From CAIWHR01 sp035541655 (GTDB lineage: Bacteria; Pseudomonadota; Gammaproteobacteria; Burkholderiales; Casimicrobiaceae), in NCBI GenBank assembly GCA_035541655.1, contig DATKMY010000080.1, forward strand, positions 7,264 to 71,263: a stretch of DNA of 64,000 nucleotides, in the 5' to 3' direction. A model generated the notes under the pieces. That model was given only the letters and a program-made list of their open reading frames with translations, was not told the DNA's origin and ran no database searches. The number at the start of each line of letters is the position of its first letter. The stretch's first letter is position 1. Both the position numbers and the translations under genes were made by a program. Shown here one piece after another: positions 1 to 11,131 of this stretch.

Positions 1-18
1 GAGCGACCGAGCGAGCGC

Positions 19-939
19 ATGCAGATGAGCGAGCCGCAAACGTTCACCGTGCTGCGCGGGGCACTCACGCGCAACGTTTCGCTCGCCCGCTATACGAGCT
101 GGCGCTGCGGCGGAACGGGCGACCGCCTCTACATTCCGGCCGACCGCGACGATCTCGCGGCATTCGTTCGCCAGCTGCCCGCCACCGAGCCGCTCACGGT
201 GATCGGTCTCGGCAGCAATCTGCTCGTCCGCGACGGCGGCGTGCGCGGCACGATCGTCGTGATGCACGCTGCGCTCGACACGCTGGAGTTGGTCGACGGT
301 CTCGTTCATGCCGAAGCCGGGGTGACGAGCCCCAAGGTCGCGCGCTTCGCCGCGATGCACGGACTCGAAGGCGCGGAGTTCCTCGCCGGAATCCCCGGCA
401 CGGTCGGCGGCGCGCTCGCGATGAACGCGGGCTGCTACGGCGGCGAGACGTGGCAGAACGTTGCGCGTGTCGAGACGCTGACTCGCGCCGGGGTCGTCGT
501 CGTCGAGCCCGCGACGGCGTTCGCCACCGGGTATCGGACCGTGCGCCGCACCGACGGCAGCGCACTCGCCGCGATGTTCACCGCCGCGTGGTTCTCTTTC
601 CCGCGCGGCGACGGCCGCGTCGCGCGCGAGCGGATCGCCGAGCTCCTGCGCCGTCGGATCGCGACACAACCGCTCAACCTGCCCAATGCCGGCAGCGTCT
701 TCCGCAACCCGCCTGGAGACCATGCGGCGCGCCTGATCGAGAGCTGCGGCCTCAAGGGCTACGCGATCGGCGGCGCGCGCGTCTCCGAAAAGCACGCGAA
801 CTTCATCGTCAACCCCGACGGCCGGGCGCAAGCAGCAGACGTCGAGGCGATCATCGAGCACGTGCGCGAGACGGTGCGCGCGAGAACCGGCGTCGACCTC
901 GTTCCCGAGGTGCAGATTATCGGCGAGGGTCGCAAGTGA
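19..939 (+). CDS. murB: UDP-N-acetylenolpyruvoylglucosamine reductase
   Basis: Cytoplasmic FAD enzyme that reduces UDP-GlcNAc-enolpyruvate with NADPH to UDP-N-acetylmuramate in peptidoglycan precursor synthesis. The 306-residue product has a PCMH-type FAD-binding domain (about residues 25-195) with GLGSNLL (63-69) and GIPGTVGGALAMNAG (124-138). The C-terminal domain carries AGSVFRNP, whose Ser226 is the expected proton donor, and PEVQIIG, whose Glu298 is the other catalytic residue. At 306 residues it fits the shorter MurB class that lacks the extra E. coli loop. ATG at 19 is used; ATG at 25 is an alternative. It opens the murB-ddlB-ftsQ run and overlaps ddlB by 4 bases, which implies translational coupling. 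Confidence 0.95.
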   Translation: MQMSEPQTFTVLRGALTRNVSLARYTSWRCGGTGDRLYIPADRDDLAAFVRQLPATEPLTVIGLGSNLLVRDGGVRGTIVVMHAALDTLELVDGLVHAEAGVTSPKVARFAAMHGLEGAEFLAGIPGTVGGALAMNAGCYGGETWQNVARVETLTRAGVVVVEPATAFATGYRTVRRTDGSALAAMFTAAWFSFPRGDGRVARERIAELLRRRIATQPLNLPNAGSVFRNPPGDHAARLIESCGLKGYAIGGARVSEKHANFIVNPDGRAQAADVEAIIEHVRETVRARTGVDLVPEVQIIGEGRK

Positions 940-1862
940 GCGGCGCCCACGAGTTCGGCAAGGTCGCGGTGCTGATGGGAGGCCCCTCGGCGGAGCGGGA
1001 GATCTCGCTGCTGTCCGGCAACGCCGTGCTGAAGGCGCTCGTCGAAAAAGGCGTCGACGCGCACCGCTTCGACCCGAAGGAACGCTCGGTCTTCGAATTG
1101 AAGCGCGAGGGCTTCGAGCGCGTCTTCATTGCGCTCCATGGCCGCTTTGGCGAAGACGGCACCGTGCAGGGCGCCCTCGAGACGCTCGGCATCCCGTACA
1201 CGGGCAGCGGTGTCATGGCCTCCGCGCTGGCGATGGACAAGTGGCGCACGAAGCTCGTCTGGATCGCGGGCGGCATGCCGACACCTCGGTATCGCGTCGT
1301 CGATGCGGCGACCGACTGGATGCGGCTCGTCGCCGAGCTCGGGCTGCCGCTCATCGTGAAGCCTGCGCGCGAAGGCTCGACGATCGGCATCACGAAGGTG
1401 ACGACCGTCGATGGCGACGAGCTCGCGCTCGCCTACGAGATTGCGGCGAAGCACGACGATCTCGTGCTCGTCGAGGAGTTCGTCGCCGGGATGGAGCTGA
1501 CCGCGTCGATACTGGGAACGCGTGCGCTGCCGCTGATCCGGATCGAAGCGCCGGAGGGCAACTACGACTATCACAACAAGTATTTCTCGGACGAGACGAA
1601 GTACTTCTGTCCGTGCGGGCTCCCCGAAGCGAAGGAGCTCGAGATCCGCGCTGCGGCGCTCGCGGCGTTCGCGATCGTCGGCTGCAGCGGGTGGGGCCGC
1701 CTCGATCTCATCCTGAAGCTGGACGGATCGTTCCAGTTTCTCGAGGTGAACACTTCTCCCGGAATGACCGGGCATTCGCTGGTGCCGATGGCGGCGAAGG
1801 AGGCGGGCATCGGCTTCGCCGACCTGTGCGTCGCGATCCTGCGAGGCGCGCATGTGGGATGA
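936..1862 (+). CDS. ddlB: D-alanine--D-alanine ligase
   Basis: ATP-grasp ligase that makes the D-Ala-D-Ala dipeptide for peptidoglycan. I place the start at GTG 936, inside the murB stop (GTGA), because homology begins immediately (KVAVLMGGPSAEREISLLSG) and the resulting 308 residues match the family length. Visible motifs are HGRFGEDG (68-75), the ATP-binding VKPAREGS (141-148) and EVNTSPGMTGHSL (270-282) with the metal-binding Glu/Asn. The reading frame is open far upstream through murB, but that part is not coding. The 3' end overlaps ftsQ by 11 bases. Confidence 0.95.
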   Translation: MSGAHEFGKVAVLMGGPSAEREISLLSGNAVLKALVEKGVDAHRFDPKERSVFELKREGFERVFIALHGRFGEDGTVQGALETLGIPYTGSGVMASALAMDKWRTKLVWIAGGMPTPRYRVVDAATDWMRLVAELGLPLIVKPAREGSTIGITKVTTVDGDELALAYEIAAKHDDLVLVEEFVAGMELTASILGTRALPLIRIEAPEGNYDYHNKYFSDETKYFCPCGLPEAKELEIRAAALAAFAIVGCSGWGRLDLILKLDGSFQFLEVNTSPGMTGHSLVPMAAKEAGIGFADLCVAILRGAHVG

Positions 1863-2592
1863 CGCGAAACAGCTCAACGCAATCGCGGGCGGTCTCGCGC
1901 TCGTCGCGTTTGCGCTCCTGCTTTGGGGGAGCATCAGCTGGGCCGCGCGCCAGCCGTCGTTCGAGTTCCGCGAGGTCGTTGTGACCGGAACGCTCGTGCG
2001 CGCCGATCCTGCGCAGCTCGAGCTGATCGTCCGGCGCGAGCTTTCGGGCACCTTCTTCACGATGAACCTCGAGACGGCGCGCGCCTCCGTCGCGAAGCTC
2101 CCGTGGGTGCGCAGCGTCGCCCTGCGGCGACAGTGGCCGCAACGGCTCGAAATGACGATCGAGGAGCACGTTCCATTCGGCCGCTGGAACGACACGGCGC
2201 TCGTCGACACGCTGGGCGGCGTCTTCGCTGCCGACTACGAAGGTGTTCTGCCGCAGTTCGCAGGGCCGCCGGAGCGTGCGGGCGAGATTGCCGACCGCTA
2301 TCGCGAAGCGACGGCGACGCTTGCGCCGCTCGGCCTCGCGGTCGACGCCGTCCGGCTGTCCGCTCGCGGCGGATGGCAAATCACCGCGAGCGGGCCATCG
2401 AGCCGGCTCGTGATCGAGCTCGGGCGCGAGGAGCCCTCGGCGCGGCTTGAGCGCTTCGTCGCCGCGTACGAACGGACGATCGGGGCGCTCGCGCGCGCGG
2501 GAACGAGCATCGAGCACGTCGATCTGCGCTACCGCAACGGCTTCGCCGCGCGCGTGCCGGGGTTCCGCGAAAAGACACGCAAGAAAGCCTGA
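1852..2592 (+). CDS. ftsQ: Cell division protein FtsQ
   Basis: Bitopic inner-membrane protein that links early and late divisome proteins (FtsB/FtsL recruitment). The 246-residue product has a short cytoplasmic tail, one hydrophobic segment at about residues 12-31, a POTRA domain (about 37-105, beginning FEFREVVVTG) and the FtsQ/DivIB beta domain to about 225. The C-terminus is basic (KTRKKA). It starts inside ddlB and lies 15 bases before ftsA, in the classic ftsQAZ order. The call rests on context plus the membrane-POTRA architecture. Confidence 0.92.
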   Translation: MWDDAKQLNAIAGGLALVAFALLLWGSISWAARQPSFEFREVVVTGTLVRADPAQLELIVRRELSGTFFTMNLETARASVAKLPWVRSVALRRQWPQRLEMTIEEHVPFGRWNDTALVDTLGGVFAADYEGVLPQFAGPPERAGEIADRYREATATLAPLGLAVDAVRLSARGGWQITASGPSSRLVIELGREEPSARLERFVAAYERTIGALARAGTSIEHVDLRYRNGFAARVPGFREKTRKKA

Positions 2593-2607
2593 GGGGCGAG
2601 CGAGAGC

Positions 2608-3840
2608 ATGGTGAAAGAGAACAAGAACGTGATCGTCGGTCTCGACATCGGCACGTCGAAGATCGTCGCGATCGTCGCCGAAGTGACGCCCGAGGGCGAG
2701 CTGAACATCATAGGGCTCGGCACCCAGCCCTCGCGCGGGCTCAAGAAAGGCGTGGTCGTCAACATCGAGGCGACGATGGCGTCGATCCAGCGCGTGCTCG
2801 AGGAGGCCGAGCTGATGGCCGACTGTCGGATCACCGAGGTATACACGGGAATTGCCGGCAGTCACATCCGCAGCCTCAACTCGAGCGGGATGGTCGCGAT
2901 CAAGGAGAAGGAGGTCACCGAGGCCGACATCGATCGCGTCGTCGAGACCGCGAAGGCGGTCGCGATCCCGAACGACCAGCAGATCCTGCACATCCTGCCG
3001 CAGGAATTCATCATCGATGGGCAGGAGGACGTGCGCGAGCCGCTCGGCATGAGTGGCGTGCGGCTCGAGGTCAAGGTGCACATCGTCACCGGCGCCGTCT
3101 CCGCCGTCGAGAACATCACCAAGTGCGTGCGCCGCTGCGGCCTCACGGTGAAGGACGTCATCCTGCAACCGCTCGCCTCGTCGATCGCAGTGCTGAACGA
3201 CGACGAGAAGGAGCTCGGGATCTGCCTGATCGACATCGGCGGCGGCACGACCGACCTCGCCGTGTTCGCGGGCGGCGCGATCCGGCACACCGCGGTGATC
3301 CCGATCGCCGGCGATCAGGTGACGAACGACATCGCGATGACGCTGCGCACGCCGACGAAGGAAGCCGAGGAGCTGAAGCTACGGCACGGCTGCGCGCTGC
3401 GCCAACTCGCCGATCCGAACGACATCATCGAAGTTCCCGGCGTGGGCGAGCGCGCGCCGCGCAAGCTCTCGCGGCAGACGCTCGCCGAGGTGATCGAGCC
3501 CAGGGTCGAGGAGCTCTACACGCTCGTGCAGGCGGAGCTGCGGCGCTCCGGATTCGAGGAGCTCCTCTCGTCCGGCATCGTCCTGACGGGGGGCACGGCG
3601 CTGCTCGCCGGCATGACCGAGCTCGGCGAGGAGGTGTTCCATCTGCCGGTGCGCGTGGGCGTACCGGCGTACGTGGGCGGGCTCGCCGACGTGGTGCGCA
3701 GCCCCCGCTATGCGACTGCCGTCGGCCTGCTCCTCGAAGGCCGCGACCAGTACCTCGCCGCGCAGGAGTCGCGCGCGAAGACCACGGGCCTCTCCGGCGC
3801 CGCCGAAAGGATGAAGCAATGGTTCAAGGCGAACTTCTGA
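2608..3840 (+). CDS. ftsA: Cell division protein FtsA
   Basis: Actin-like ATPase that tethers FtsZ filaments to the membrane. The 410-residue product begins with the phosphate-1 motif (LDIGTSKIVAIVAE, about 12-25), has the SHS2/1C insert region (about 85-165), and the phosphate-2 motif LIDIGGGTTDLAVF near 207-220. The adenosine motif is GIVLTGGTALLAG near 323-335. The last residues (RMKQWFKANF) form the expected amphipathic membrane-targeting helix. It sits between ftsQ and ftsZ, with a 93-base spacer before ftsZ. Confidence 0.97.
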   Translation: MVKENKNVIVGLDIGTSKIVAIVAEVTPEGELNIIGLGTQPSRGLKKGVVVNIEATMASIQRVLEEAELMADCRITEVYTGIAGSHIRSLNSSGMVAIKEKEVTEADIDRVVETAKAVAIPNDQQILHILPQEFIIDGQEDVREPLGMSGVRLEVKVHIVTGAVSAVENITKCVRRCGLTVKDVILQPLASSIAVLNDDEKELGICLIDIGGGTTDLAVFAGGAIRHTAVIPIAGDQVTNDIAMTLRTPTKEAEELKLRHGCALRQLADPNDIIEVPGVGERAPRKLSRQTLAEVIEPRVEELYTLVQAELRRSGFEELLSSGIVLTGGTALLAGMTELGEEVFHLPVRVGVPAYVGGLADVVRSPRYATAVGLLLEGRDQYLAAQESRAKTTGLSGAAERMKQWFKANF

Positions 3841-3933
3841 CGACCATCGACGCAATCGAGATCAACGCGAACGAGACCAGGCAGTCCACAACGCACGCTT
3901 ATCACAAACCCGGACAGGAGAAAGGAGCGCACC

Positions 3934-5118
3934 ATGTTTGAGATCATCGATCAAGCTTCCCAGGAAGGCGCCATCATCAAGGTCATCGGCGTCGGAGGCT
4001 GCGGCGGCAACGCGGTCGAGCACATGATCGCGAGGGGGCTCGCCGACGTCGAGTTCCTCTGCGCGAACACCGACGCGCAGGCGCTCAAGCGCTCGAGCGC
4101 GTCGTCGCAGCTGCAGCTCGGCCAAACGCTGACGCGCGGCCTCGGCGCCGGAGCGCGGCCCGAGATCGGGCGCGATGCGGCGATGGAGGACCGCGACCGC
4201 ATCGCCGAGATGATCGACGGCGCCGACATGCTGTTCATCACCGCCGGAATGGGGGGCGGCACGGGTACCGGAGCTGCGCCGGTGATCGCCGACATCGCGA
4301 AGAGCATGAACATCCTGACGGTCGCCGTCGTCACACGGCCGTTCCGCCTCGAAGGCGGAAAGCGGATGAAGGTCGCGCAAGCCGGCATCGACGAGCTCGC
4401 GAAGCGCGTCGACTCGCTGATCATCATCCCGAACGACAAGCTGATGGAAGTGCTCGGCGACGACATCTCGATGCTCGACGCCTACGCGGCCGCGAACGAC
4501 GTGTTGCACGGCGCCGTGTCGGGCATCGCCGAGGTGATCAACAATCCGGGGCTCGTCAACGTGGATTTCGCCGACGTGCGCACGGTGATGGGCGAGGTCG
4601 GCATGGCGATGATGGGATCGGCGACAGCGGGCGGTGTCGATCGCGCGCGCCAGGCCGCCGAGGCGGCAGTGCGCAGCCCGCTGCTCGAAGACGTGAATCT
4701 CGCGGGCGCGCGCGGGGTGCTGGTCAACGTCACCGCGTCGTCGGGACTGCGGATGAAGGAGTACCAGGACGTGATGACGACGATCAAGGAGTTCACGGCA
4801 GACGACGCGCTCGTGATCGTCGGCACCGTCATCGAGGACGCGATGGAGGACCAGCTGCGCGTGACGATGATCGCGACAGGCCTCGGCGGCGCCCAGGCAG
4901 CGAGGCGCGAGCAGAAAGCACCGAGCATGACGCTGGTCGAGCAGCCGCAGGTCGTCGCTCGGACGGGAACGGACGGCGTCGGCGTTCCCGTCGAGAGCGT
5001 CAACTACGAGCACCTCGATGCGCCGGCGGTGATGCGCCGGCGGGAGCGGGGGTTGCCGGCGGCTCCGGCATTCGACGCAACGGAAATCCCCGCCTTTCTG
5101 CGCAAGCAGGCGGACTAG
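3934..5118 (+). CDS. ftsZ: Cell division protein FtsZ
   Basis: Tubulin-like GTPase that forms the cytokinetic ring. The 394-residue product shows the N-terminal nucleotide-binding loop (GVGGCGGNAV, about 19-28), the tubulin signature GGMGGGTGTGAAPV (105-118) and the T7 region NVDFADVRTVM near 208-218. A variable linker follows, then the conserved C-terminal peptide EIPAFLRKQAD that binds FtsA and ZipA-type partners. The spacer upstream (3841-3933) carries a long purine-rich Shine-Dalgarno region (AGGAGAAAGGAG) ending a few bases before the ATG, consistent with high translation. Confidence 0.98.
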   Translation: MFEIIDQASQEGAIIKVIGVGGCGGNAVEHMIARGLADVEFLCANTDAQALKRSSASSQLQLGQTLTRGLGAGARPEIGRDAAMEDRDRIAEMIDGADMLFITAGMGGGTGTGAAPVIADIAKSMNILTVAVVTRPFRLEGGKRMKVAQAGIDELAKRVDSLIIIPNDKLMEVLGDDISMLDAYAAANDVLHGAVSGIAEVINNPGLVNVDFADVRTVMGEVGMAMMGSATAGGVDRARQAAEAAVRSPLLEDVNLAGARGVLVNVTASSGLRMKEYQDVMTTIKEFTADDALVIVGTVIEDAMEDQLRVTMIATGLGGAQAARREQKAPSMTLVEQPQVVARTGTDGVGVPVESVNYEHLDAPAVMRRRERGLPAAPAFDATEIPAFLRKQAD

Positions 5119-5144
5119 GGGGACGACAAGGGGAGAAATTCGTG

Positions 5145-5151
5145 TTATACT
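5145..5151 (+). promoter_or_regulatory. lpxC: Candidate -10 element of the lpxC promoter
   Basis: TTATACT (TATACT at 5146-5151) in a short AT-rich stretch between ftsZ and lpxC. It is the only strong -10-like sequence in the 82-base gap and would give a leader of about 45 bases. I do not see a convincing -35 box at the right spacing, so this remains a candidate. Confidence 0.35.
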
Positions 5152-5200
5152 TAAAAGCTAAGCCACTGAACCGGCAGACATTTCGACCACGGCAGGACCT

Positions 5201-6115
5201 GTGCTGAAGCAGCGGACGCTGAAAGGTACGATCAGGACGACGGGCGTCGGTCTTCACACCGGCGTGCGCGTCGAAATCGTGCTGCGCCCCGCGCCGCCGA
5301 ACGCGGGCATCGTCTTCCACCGTGTCGATCTCGAGCGGCCGGTGTCGATTCCCGCCGACGCGCTGCACGTCGGCGAGACTCGCCTCTCGTCGACGCTCAA
5401 GCTCGACGGCGCCGCGATCTCCACGGTCGAGCATCTGATGTCGGCGCTCGCCGGGCTTGGCATCGACAACCTGCACGTCGATGTCGCAGGTCCGGAGGTG
5501 CCCATCATGGACGGCAGCGCCGGCCCGTTTGTGTTCCTGCTCCAGGCGGCAGGGATCGTCGAGCAGGAAGCGCACAAGCGCTACCTCCGCGTCGTCGCTC
5601 CGGTCGAGGTGCGCGACGGCGACAAGTGGGCGCGCTTCGAGCCGTTCAACGGCTTCAAGCTCGACTTCACGATCGATTTCCCGCATCCGATGTTCGGGTC
5701 GGAGAACCGTCACGTCCTCATCGACTTCGCCGAGCATTCGTACGTGAAGGAGGTCGCGCGCGCGCGAACGTTCGGCTTCATGCAGGACCTCGAGGCGATG
5801 CGCGAAGCGGGGCTCGGGTTGGGCGGCAGCCTGCAGAACGCCGTCGTCCTCGACGAATATCGCGTACTGAACAGCGAGGGGCTGCGTTACGACAACGAGT
5901 TCGTCAAGCACAAGGTGCTCGATGCGATCGGCGATCTCTACTTGCTCGGGCACCCGCTGATCGGCCAGTACACGGCGTTCAAGTCGGGGCACGGGCTCAA
6001 CAACGCGCTCGCGCGCGCCCTCCTTGGGCGTGCCGACGCGTTCGAGCTCGTCACCTTCGCCGAGCCCGCGGAAGTACCCTCCGCGTTCCAGGGCTGGCAG
6101 CTTTCCCCGGCGTGA
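5201..6115 (+). CDS. lpxC: UDP-3-O-acyl-N-acetylglucosamine deacetylase
   Basis: Zinc deacetylase that catalyses the committed step of lipid A synthesis. The 304-residue product starts at GTG 5201 with a weak purine-rich site (GGCAGGA) just before it. The zinc ligands are visible: His78 in STVEHLMSA, and His237 and Asp241 in FVKHKVLDAIGDLYLLG. The general base Glu77 and His264 (SGHGLNN) are also present, so the active site is intact. It follows ftsZ in the usual order and marks the end of the division cluster. Its presence shows a lipopolysaccharide-bearing outer membrane. Confidence 0.97.
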   Translation: MLKQRTLKGTIRTTGVGLHTGVRVEIVLRPAPPNAGIVFHRVDLERPVSIPADALHVGETRLSSTLKLDGAAISTVEHLMSALAGLGIDNLHVDVAGPEVPIMDGSAGPFVFLLQAAGIVEQEAHKRYLRVVAPVEVRDGDKWARFEPFNGFKLDFTIDFPHPMFGSENRHVLIDFAEHSYVKEVARARTFGFMQDLEAMREAGLGLGGSLQNAVVLDEYRVLNSEGLRYDNEFVKHKVLDAIGDLYLLGHPLIGQYTAFKSGHGLNNALARALLGRADAFELVTFAEPAEVPSAFQGWQLSPA

Positions 6116-6193
6116 TGGCGGGCGTGCCGGCCCGCCCGTGGCTGCAAATCGCCCCTTCGCGACCCCGCAAGGTCGCCGGGCGCTAATAGCGCA

Positions 6194-6382
6194 TTGGTTC
6201 TCGTCCGGCTGCTGCTGTTCCTCGCGCTGGCGGCGATCGCCGTTGCCGGGATCCTCTATCTTTACGGGCGCGACAGACGCTACCTCCGGTTCATCGGGCA
6301 GGTCATCAAGTTCGCGATCCTCCTCCTCGCGATCGTGCTGATCTTCTTCGCCTTCGAGCGGATCGTCGGCCCCATGCTCTAG
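6194..6382 (+). CDS. Small conserved-type membrane protein, function unknown
   Basis: A 62-residue product from a TTG start at 6194. It is almost entirely hydrophobic, with two predicted membrane segments (about residues 3-21 and 36-58) separated by a short charged loop (YGRDRRYLRF). It lies 78 bases downstream of lpxC and converges with the DciA-like gene. Similar tiny two-helix proteins often sit at this place between lpxC and secA in betaproteobacteria, but I know no function. The start codon is uncertain because no ATG or GTG exists near the beginning of the homologous-looking stretch. Confidence 0.6.
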   Translation: MVLVRLLLFLALAAIAVAGILYLYGRDRRYLRFIGQVIKFAILLLAIVLIFFAFERIVGPML

Positions 6383-6407
6383 AGTGAGCGGGGCGCTCGT
6401 CCCATCC

Positions 6408-6839
6408 TCAACCTGCTCGCCTCAGGAATCGCTCCAGCGCCGTCTTGAGCGGCCCGCGCGGCAGCCTGCGCGCCAGCGCGCCCAGCGACTGCAGAGATGA
6501 TCTATCCGGCTGATTCACTAGCGCTTTTGGCGGCGGACCCACATCGGAGCGAACCTGTACCCGCACCCGTATTCCAGTAAATTCCCACCCCTGACGCCGC
6601 AGTGCAGCGAGAAGATCGGTAGCGCGCTGCCTGAGCATCGCGGCAACCGCACCGGCATCGGCCGCAAGCTCGAGCTCGCCGCGGCGTGCATCGACGACGT
6701 GAATCCGTGGGGCAAGGGGGCGTGGCAGCTGTTGGCGAACCAAGATCGTCAGCGCATGCTCGCGGCAACGCCGCGCCTCCCAGTCGGCAAGGGTCGAATC
6801 GCCAGTGAGGACATGCTTGAACGGCATCATGGGTGCCAC
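6408..6839 (-). CDS. DciA-like / DUF721 protein
   Basis: The 143-residue product has the layout of DUF721 proteins: a helical N-terminus (LADWEARRCREHALTILVRQ), then an RHLVV-type beta region (RIHVVDARRGELELAADAG) and a helix with a terminal strand. DciA members load replicative helicase DnaB in bacteria that lack DnaC; here that is only inferred from family. The start could be ATG 6839 or the inner ATG 6827. It is divergent from secA, so its promoter must lie in the same 154-base gap as the secA leader. The last about 40 residues are basic and poorly conserved in this family. Confidence 0.65.
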   Translation of the reverse strand: MAPMMPFKHVLTGDSTLADWEARRCREHALTILVRQQLPRPLAPRIHVVDARRGELELAADAGAVAAMLRQRATDLLAALRRQGWEFTGIRVRVQVRSDVGPPPKALVNQPDRSSLQSLGALARRLPRGPLKTALERFLRRAG

Positions 6840-6844
6840 CCTGT

Positions 6845-6993
6845 ATGCTAAAATATTTTCGATTAACCACGACGACGGGTTGGTTTCGCAGGCCGATTGG
6901 GAGCACGCGAGCGCCTGGCAATTCGGACGGTAGCAGGGGTGAGGCGGTCCTCACCCCTTGTTTTTTGCACCGGTGCCGACATCTCGATAGACA

Positions 6994-6997
<4 letters not shown>
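6845..6997 (+). CDS. Possible 50-codon leader ORF overlapping the secA start
   Basis: An open frame from ATG 6845 ends with TGA at 6995-6997, which overlaps the secA ATG as ATGA. It runs through the terminator-like hairpin at 6935-6966. The peptide (MLKYFRLTTTTGWFRRP...) resembles nothing I know and has no clear signal peptide. secA itself has no good Shine-Dalgarno sequence, which would fit translational coupling. Against it, no Shine-Dalgarno is seen for this ORF either, and the candidate -10 box overlaps its ATG. It is listed as a possibility only. Confidence 0.2.
6846..6854 (+). promoter_or_regulatory. secA: Candidate extended -10 of the secA promoter
   Basis: TGCTAAAAT in the AT-rich patch between the DciA-like gene and secA matches an extended -10 (TGn plus TAAAAT). 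The expected -35 position has no good match. If correct, transcription starts near 6861, so the terminator-like hairpin at 6935-6966 lies inside the secA leader. Confidence 0.35.
6935..6966 (+). terminator. secA: Terminator-like hairpin in the secA leader (possible attenuator)
   Basis: Perfect 10-base-pair stem: AGGGGTGAGG (6935-6944) with CCTCACCCCT (6949-6958), tetraloop CGGT, followed by TTGTTTTTT to 6966-equivalent. It is a textbook intrinsic terminator. The gene upstream is on the other strand, so the only transcripts it can stop are those that start in the gap and head into secA, whose ATG is 27 bases further on. Confidence 0.7.
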
Positions 6998-9753
<2,756 letters not shown>

Positions 9754-9898
9754 GGCCACTGCGCGGACTGCCTGCGTCCTCGCTCGGCGCTCGCTGTACT
9801 ATCGGGTACTATCTCGGGCCTCGCTGCGGGCCCGGGTTTGCCAACTGAGGCAGCCGGCCCGCTCGGAACGCTTTCCGTCCAACCGCACCTGCCTTGCG

Positions 9899-11128
9899 AT
9901 GCCCGTCCGTCATACGCCGCCGCGCTCCGACGAGCTGCTGCCCGTGCAGGGCGTCGTGCTGGGCACGGCGTCTGCGAAGATCAAGAAGTGGCAGCGTGAC
10001 GACCTGCTGCTCGCGGCGTTCGCATCCGGGACCGTTGCCGCGGGCGTGTTCACGCAGAACCGCTTCGCTGCGGCACCCGTCGCGGTGTGCCGCCGCCATC
10101 TCGCGGAATCCGGGACGATACGTGCGCTGGTCGTGAACGCGGGCAACGCCAATGCCGGCACCGGCGCCGCCGGCATCGCCGCGGCGCAGGCGACGTGCAC
10201 GGCGGTCGCGTCGATCCTCGGCTGCGCGCCGCCGGAAGTTCTACCGTTTTCGACGGGCGTGATCATGGAGCCGCTGCCCGTCGACAGGATCGTCGCCGCG
10301 CTGCCCCTTGCGCGCGCCGCGCTCGCTGCCGATGGGTGGTTCGCCGCGGCGTCCGCGATCATGACCACCGATACGGCGCCGAAGGGCGCATCGCGCCGCG
10401 TTGCCGTCGATGGCGCAGCGGTCACTACGACCGGGATCGCCAAAGGCGCCGGGATGATCCATCCGAACATGGCGACGATGCTGTCCTTCATCGCGACGGA
10501 CGCGCCGGTCGCGGCCGCCGTGCTGCGCGATTTGACACACGAGATCGCCGACGTTTCGTTCAACTGTGCGACGGTCGACGGCGACACGTCGACCAACGAC
10601 AGCTTCGTGATCGTCGCCACCGGCAAGGCGCCGATCGCACCCATCACGCGTTCCGACGACCCGCGCCTGGCGCCGGTGCGCGCCGCGCTGACCGAAGTTG
10701 CCGTTGCGCTCGCGCAGGCGATCGTTCGCGATGGCGAAGGCGCCACCAAGTTCATCACGATCCGCGTCGAGGGTGGGCGCGATGCCGCCGAATGCCGGCG
10801 CACCGCGCTCGCGATCGCCCATTCGCCGCTCGTCAAGACGGCGTTCTTCGCCTCGGATCCGAACCTCGGCCGCATCGTCTGCGCGATCGGCAACGGGTCC
10901 GCGCCCGACCAGGATCCTGCCGGCGTATCGTTCTGGCTCGACGACGTGCAGGTCGTCGCCAACGGCGCGCGTGCGGCCTCGTACACGGAAGGCGCAGGCC
11001 AGCGCGTGATGAAGAACGACGAGATCACCGTGCGCGTTGCGCTCGGACGGGGGCCGGCGATAGCGACCGTCTGGACCTGCGATTTTTCGCACGACTACGT
11101 CAGCATCAACGCCGACTACCGGAGCTAG
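9899..11128 (+). CDS. argJ: Bifunctional glutamate N-acetyltransferase / amino-acid acetyltransferase
   Basis: Transfers acetyl from N-acetylornithine to glutamate in the cyclic arginine pathway; bifunctional members also use acetyl-CoA, which sequence alone does not prove here. The 409-residue precursor carries the self-cleavage motif KGAGMIHPNMATMLSF; cleavage is expected between Ala192 and Thr193, giving alpha and beta chains with Thr193 as nucleophile. The oxyanion-hole Thr pair (STGVIME, 118-124) is also present. It begins 145 bases after secA and is 3 bases from the next gene, so it probably heads a small operon with the DUF815 ATPase and Nudix gene. Confidence 0.95.
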   Translation: MPVRHTPPRSDELLPVQGVVLGTASAKIKKWQRDDLLLAAFASGTVAAGVFTQNRFAAAPVAVCRRHLAESGTIRALVVNAGNANAGTGAAGIAAAQATCTAVASILGCAPPEVLPFSTGVIMEPLPVDRIVAALPLARAALAADGWFAAASAIMTTDTAPKGASRRVAVDGAAVTTTGIAKGAGMIHPNMATMLSFIATDAPVAAAVLRDLTHEIADVSFNCATVDGDTSTNDSFVIVATGKAPIAPITRSDDPRLAPVRAALTEVAVALAQAIVRDGEGATKFITIRVEGGRDAAECRRTALAIAHSPLVKTAFFASDPNLGRIVCAIGNGSAPDQDPAGVSFWLDDVQVVANGARAASYTEGAGQRVMKNDEITVRVALGRGPAIATVWTCDFSHDYVSINADYRS

Positions 11129-11131
11129 AAC

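Noticed and set aside
1..28. Possible 3' end of an upstream gene (murC expected by synteny) ending TGA at 26-28
   Set aside because: Only eight codons are visible and they show no recognisable MurC end, so the call cannot be supported.
9795..9820. Short direct repeat GTACTATC..GGGTACTATC after secA
   Set aside because: Two copies of about 8 bases only, no further units and no structure around them.
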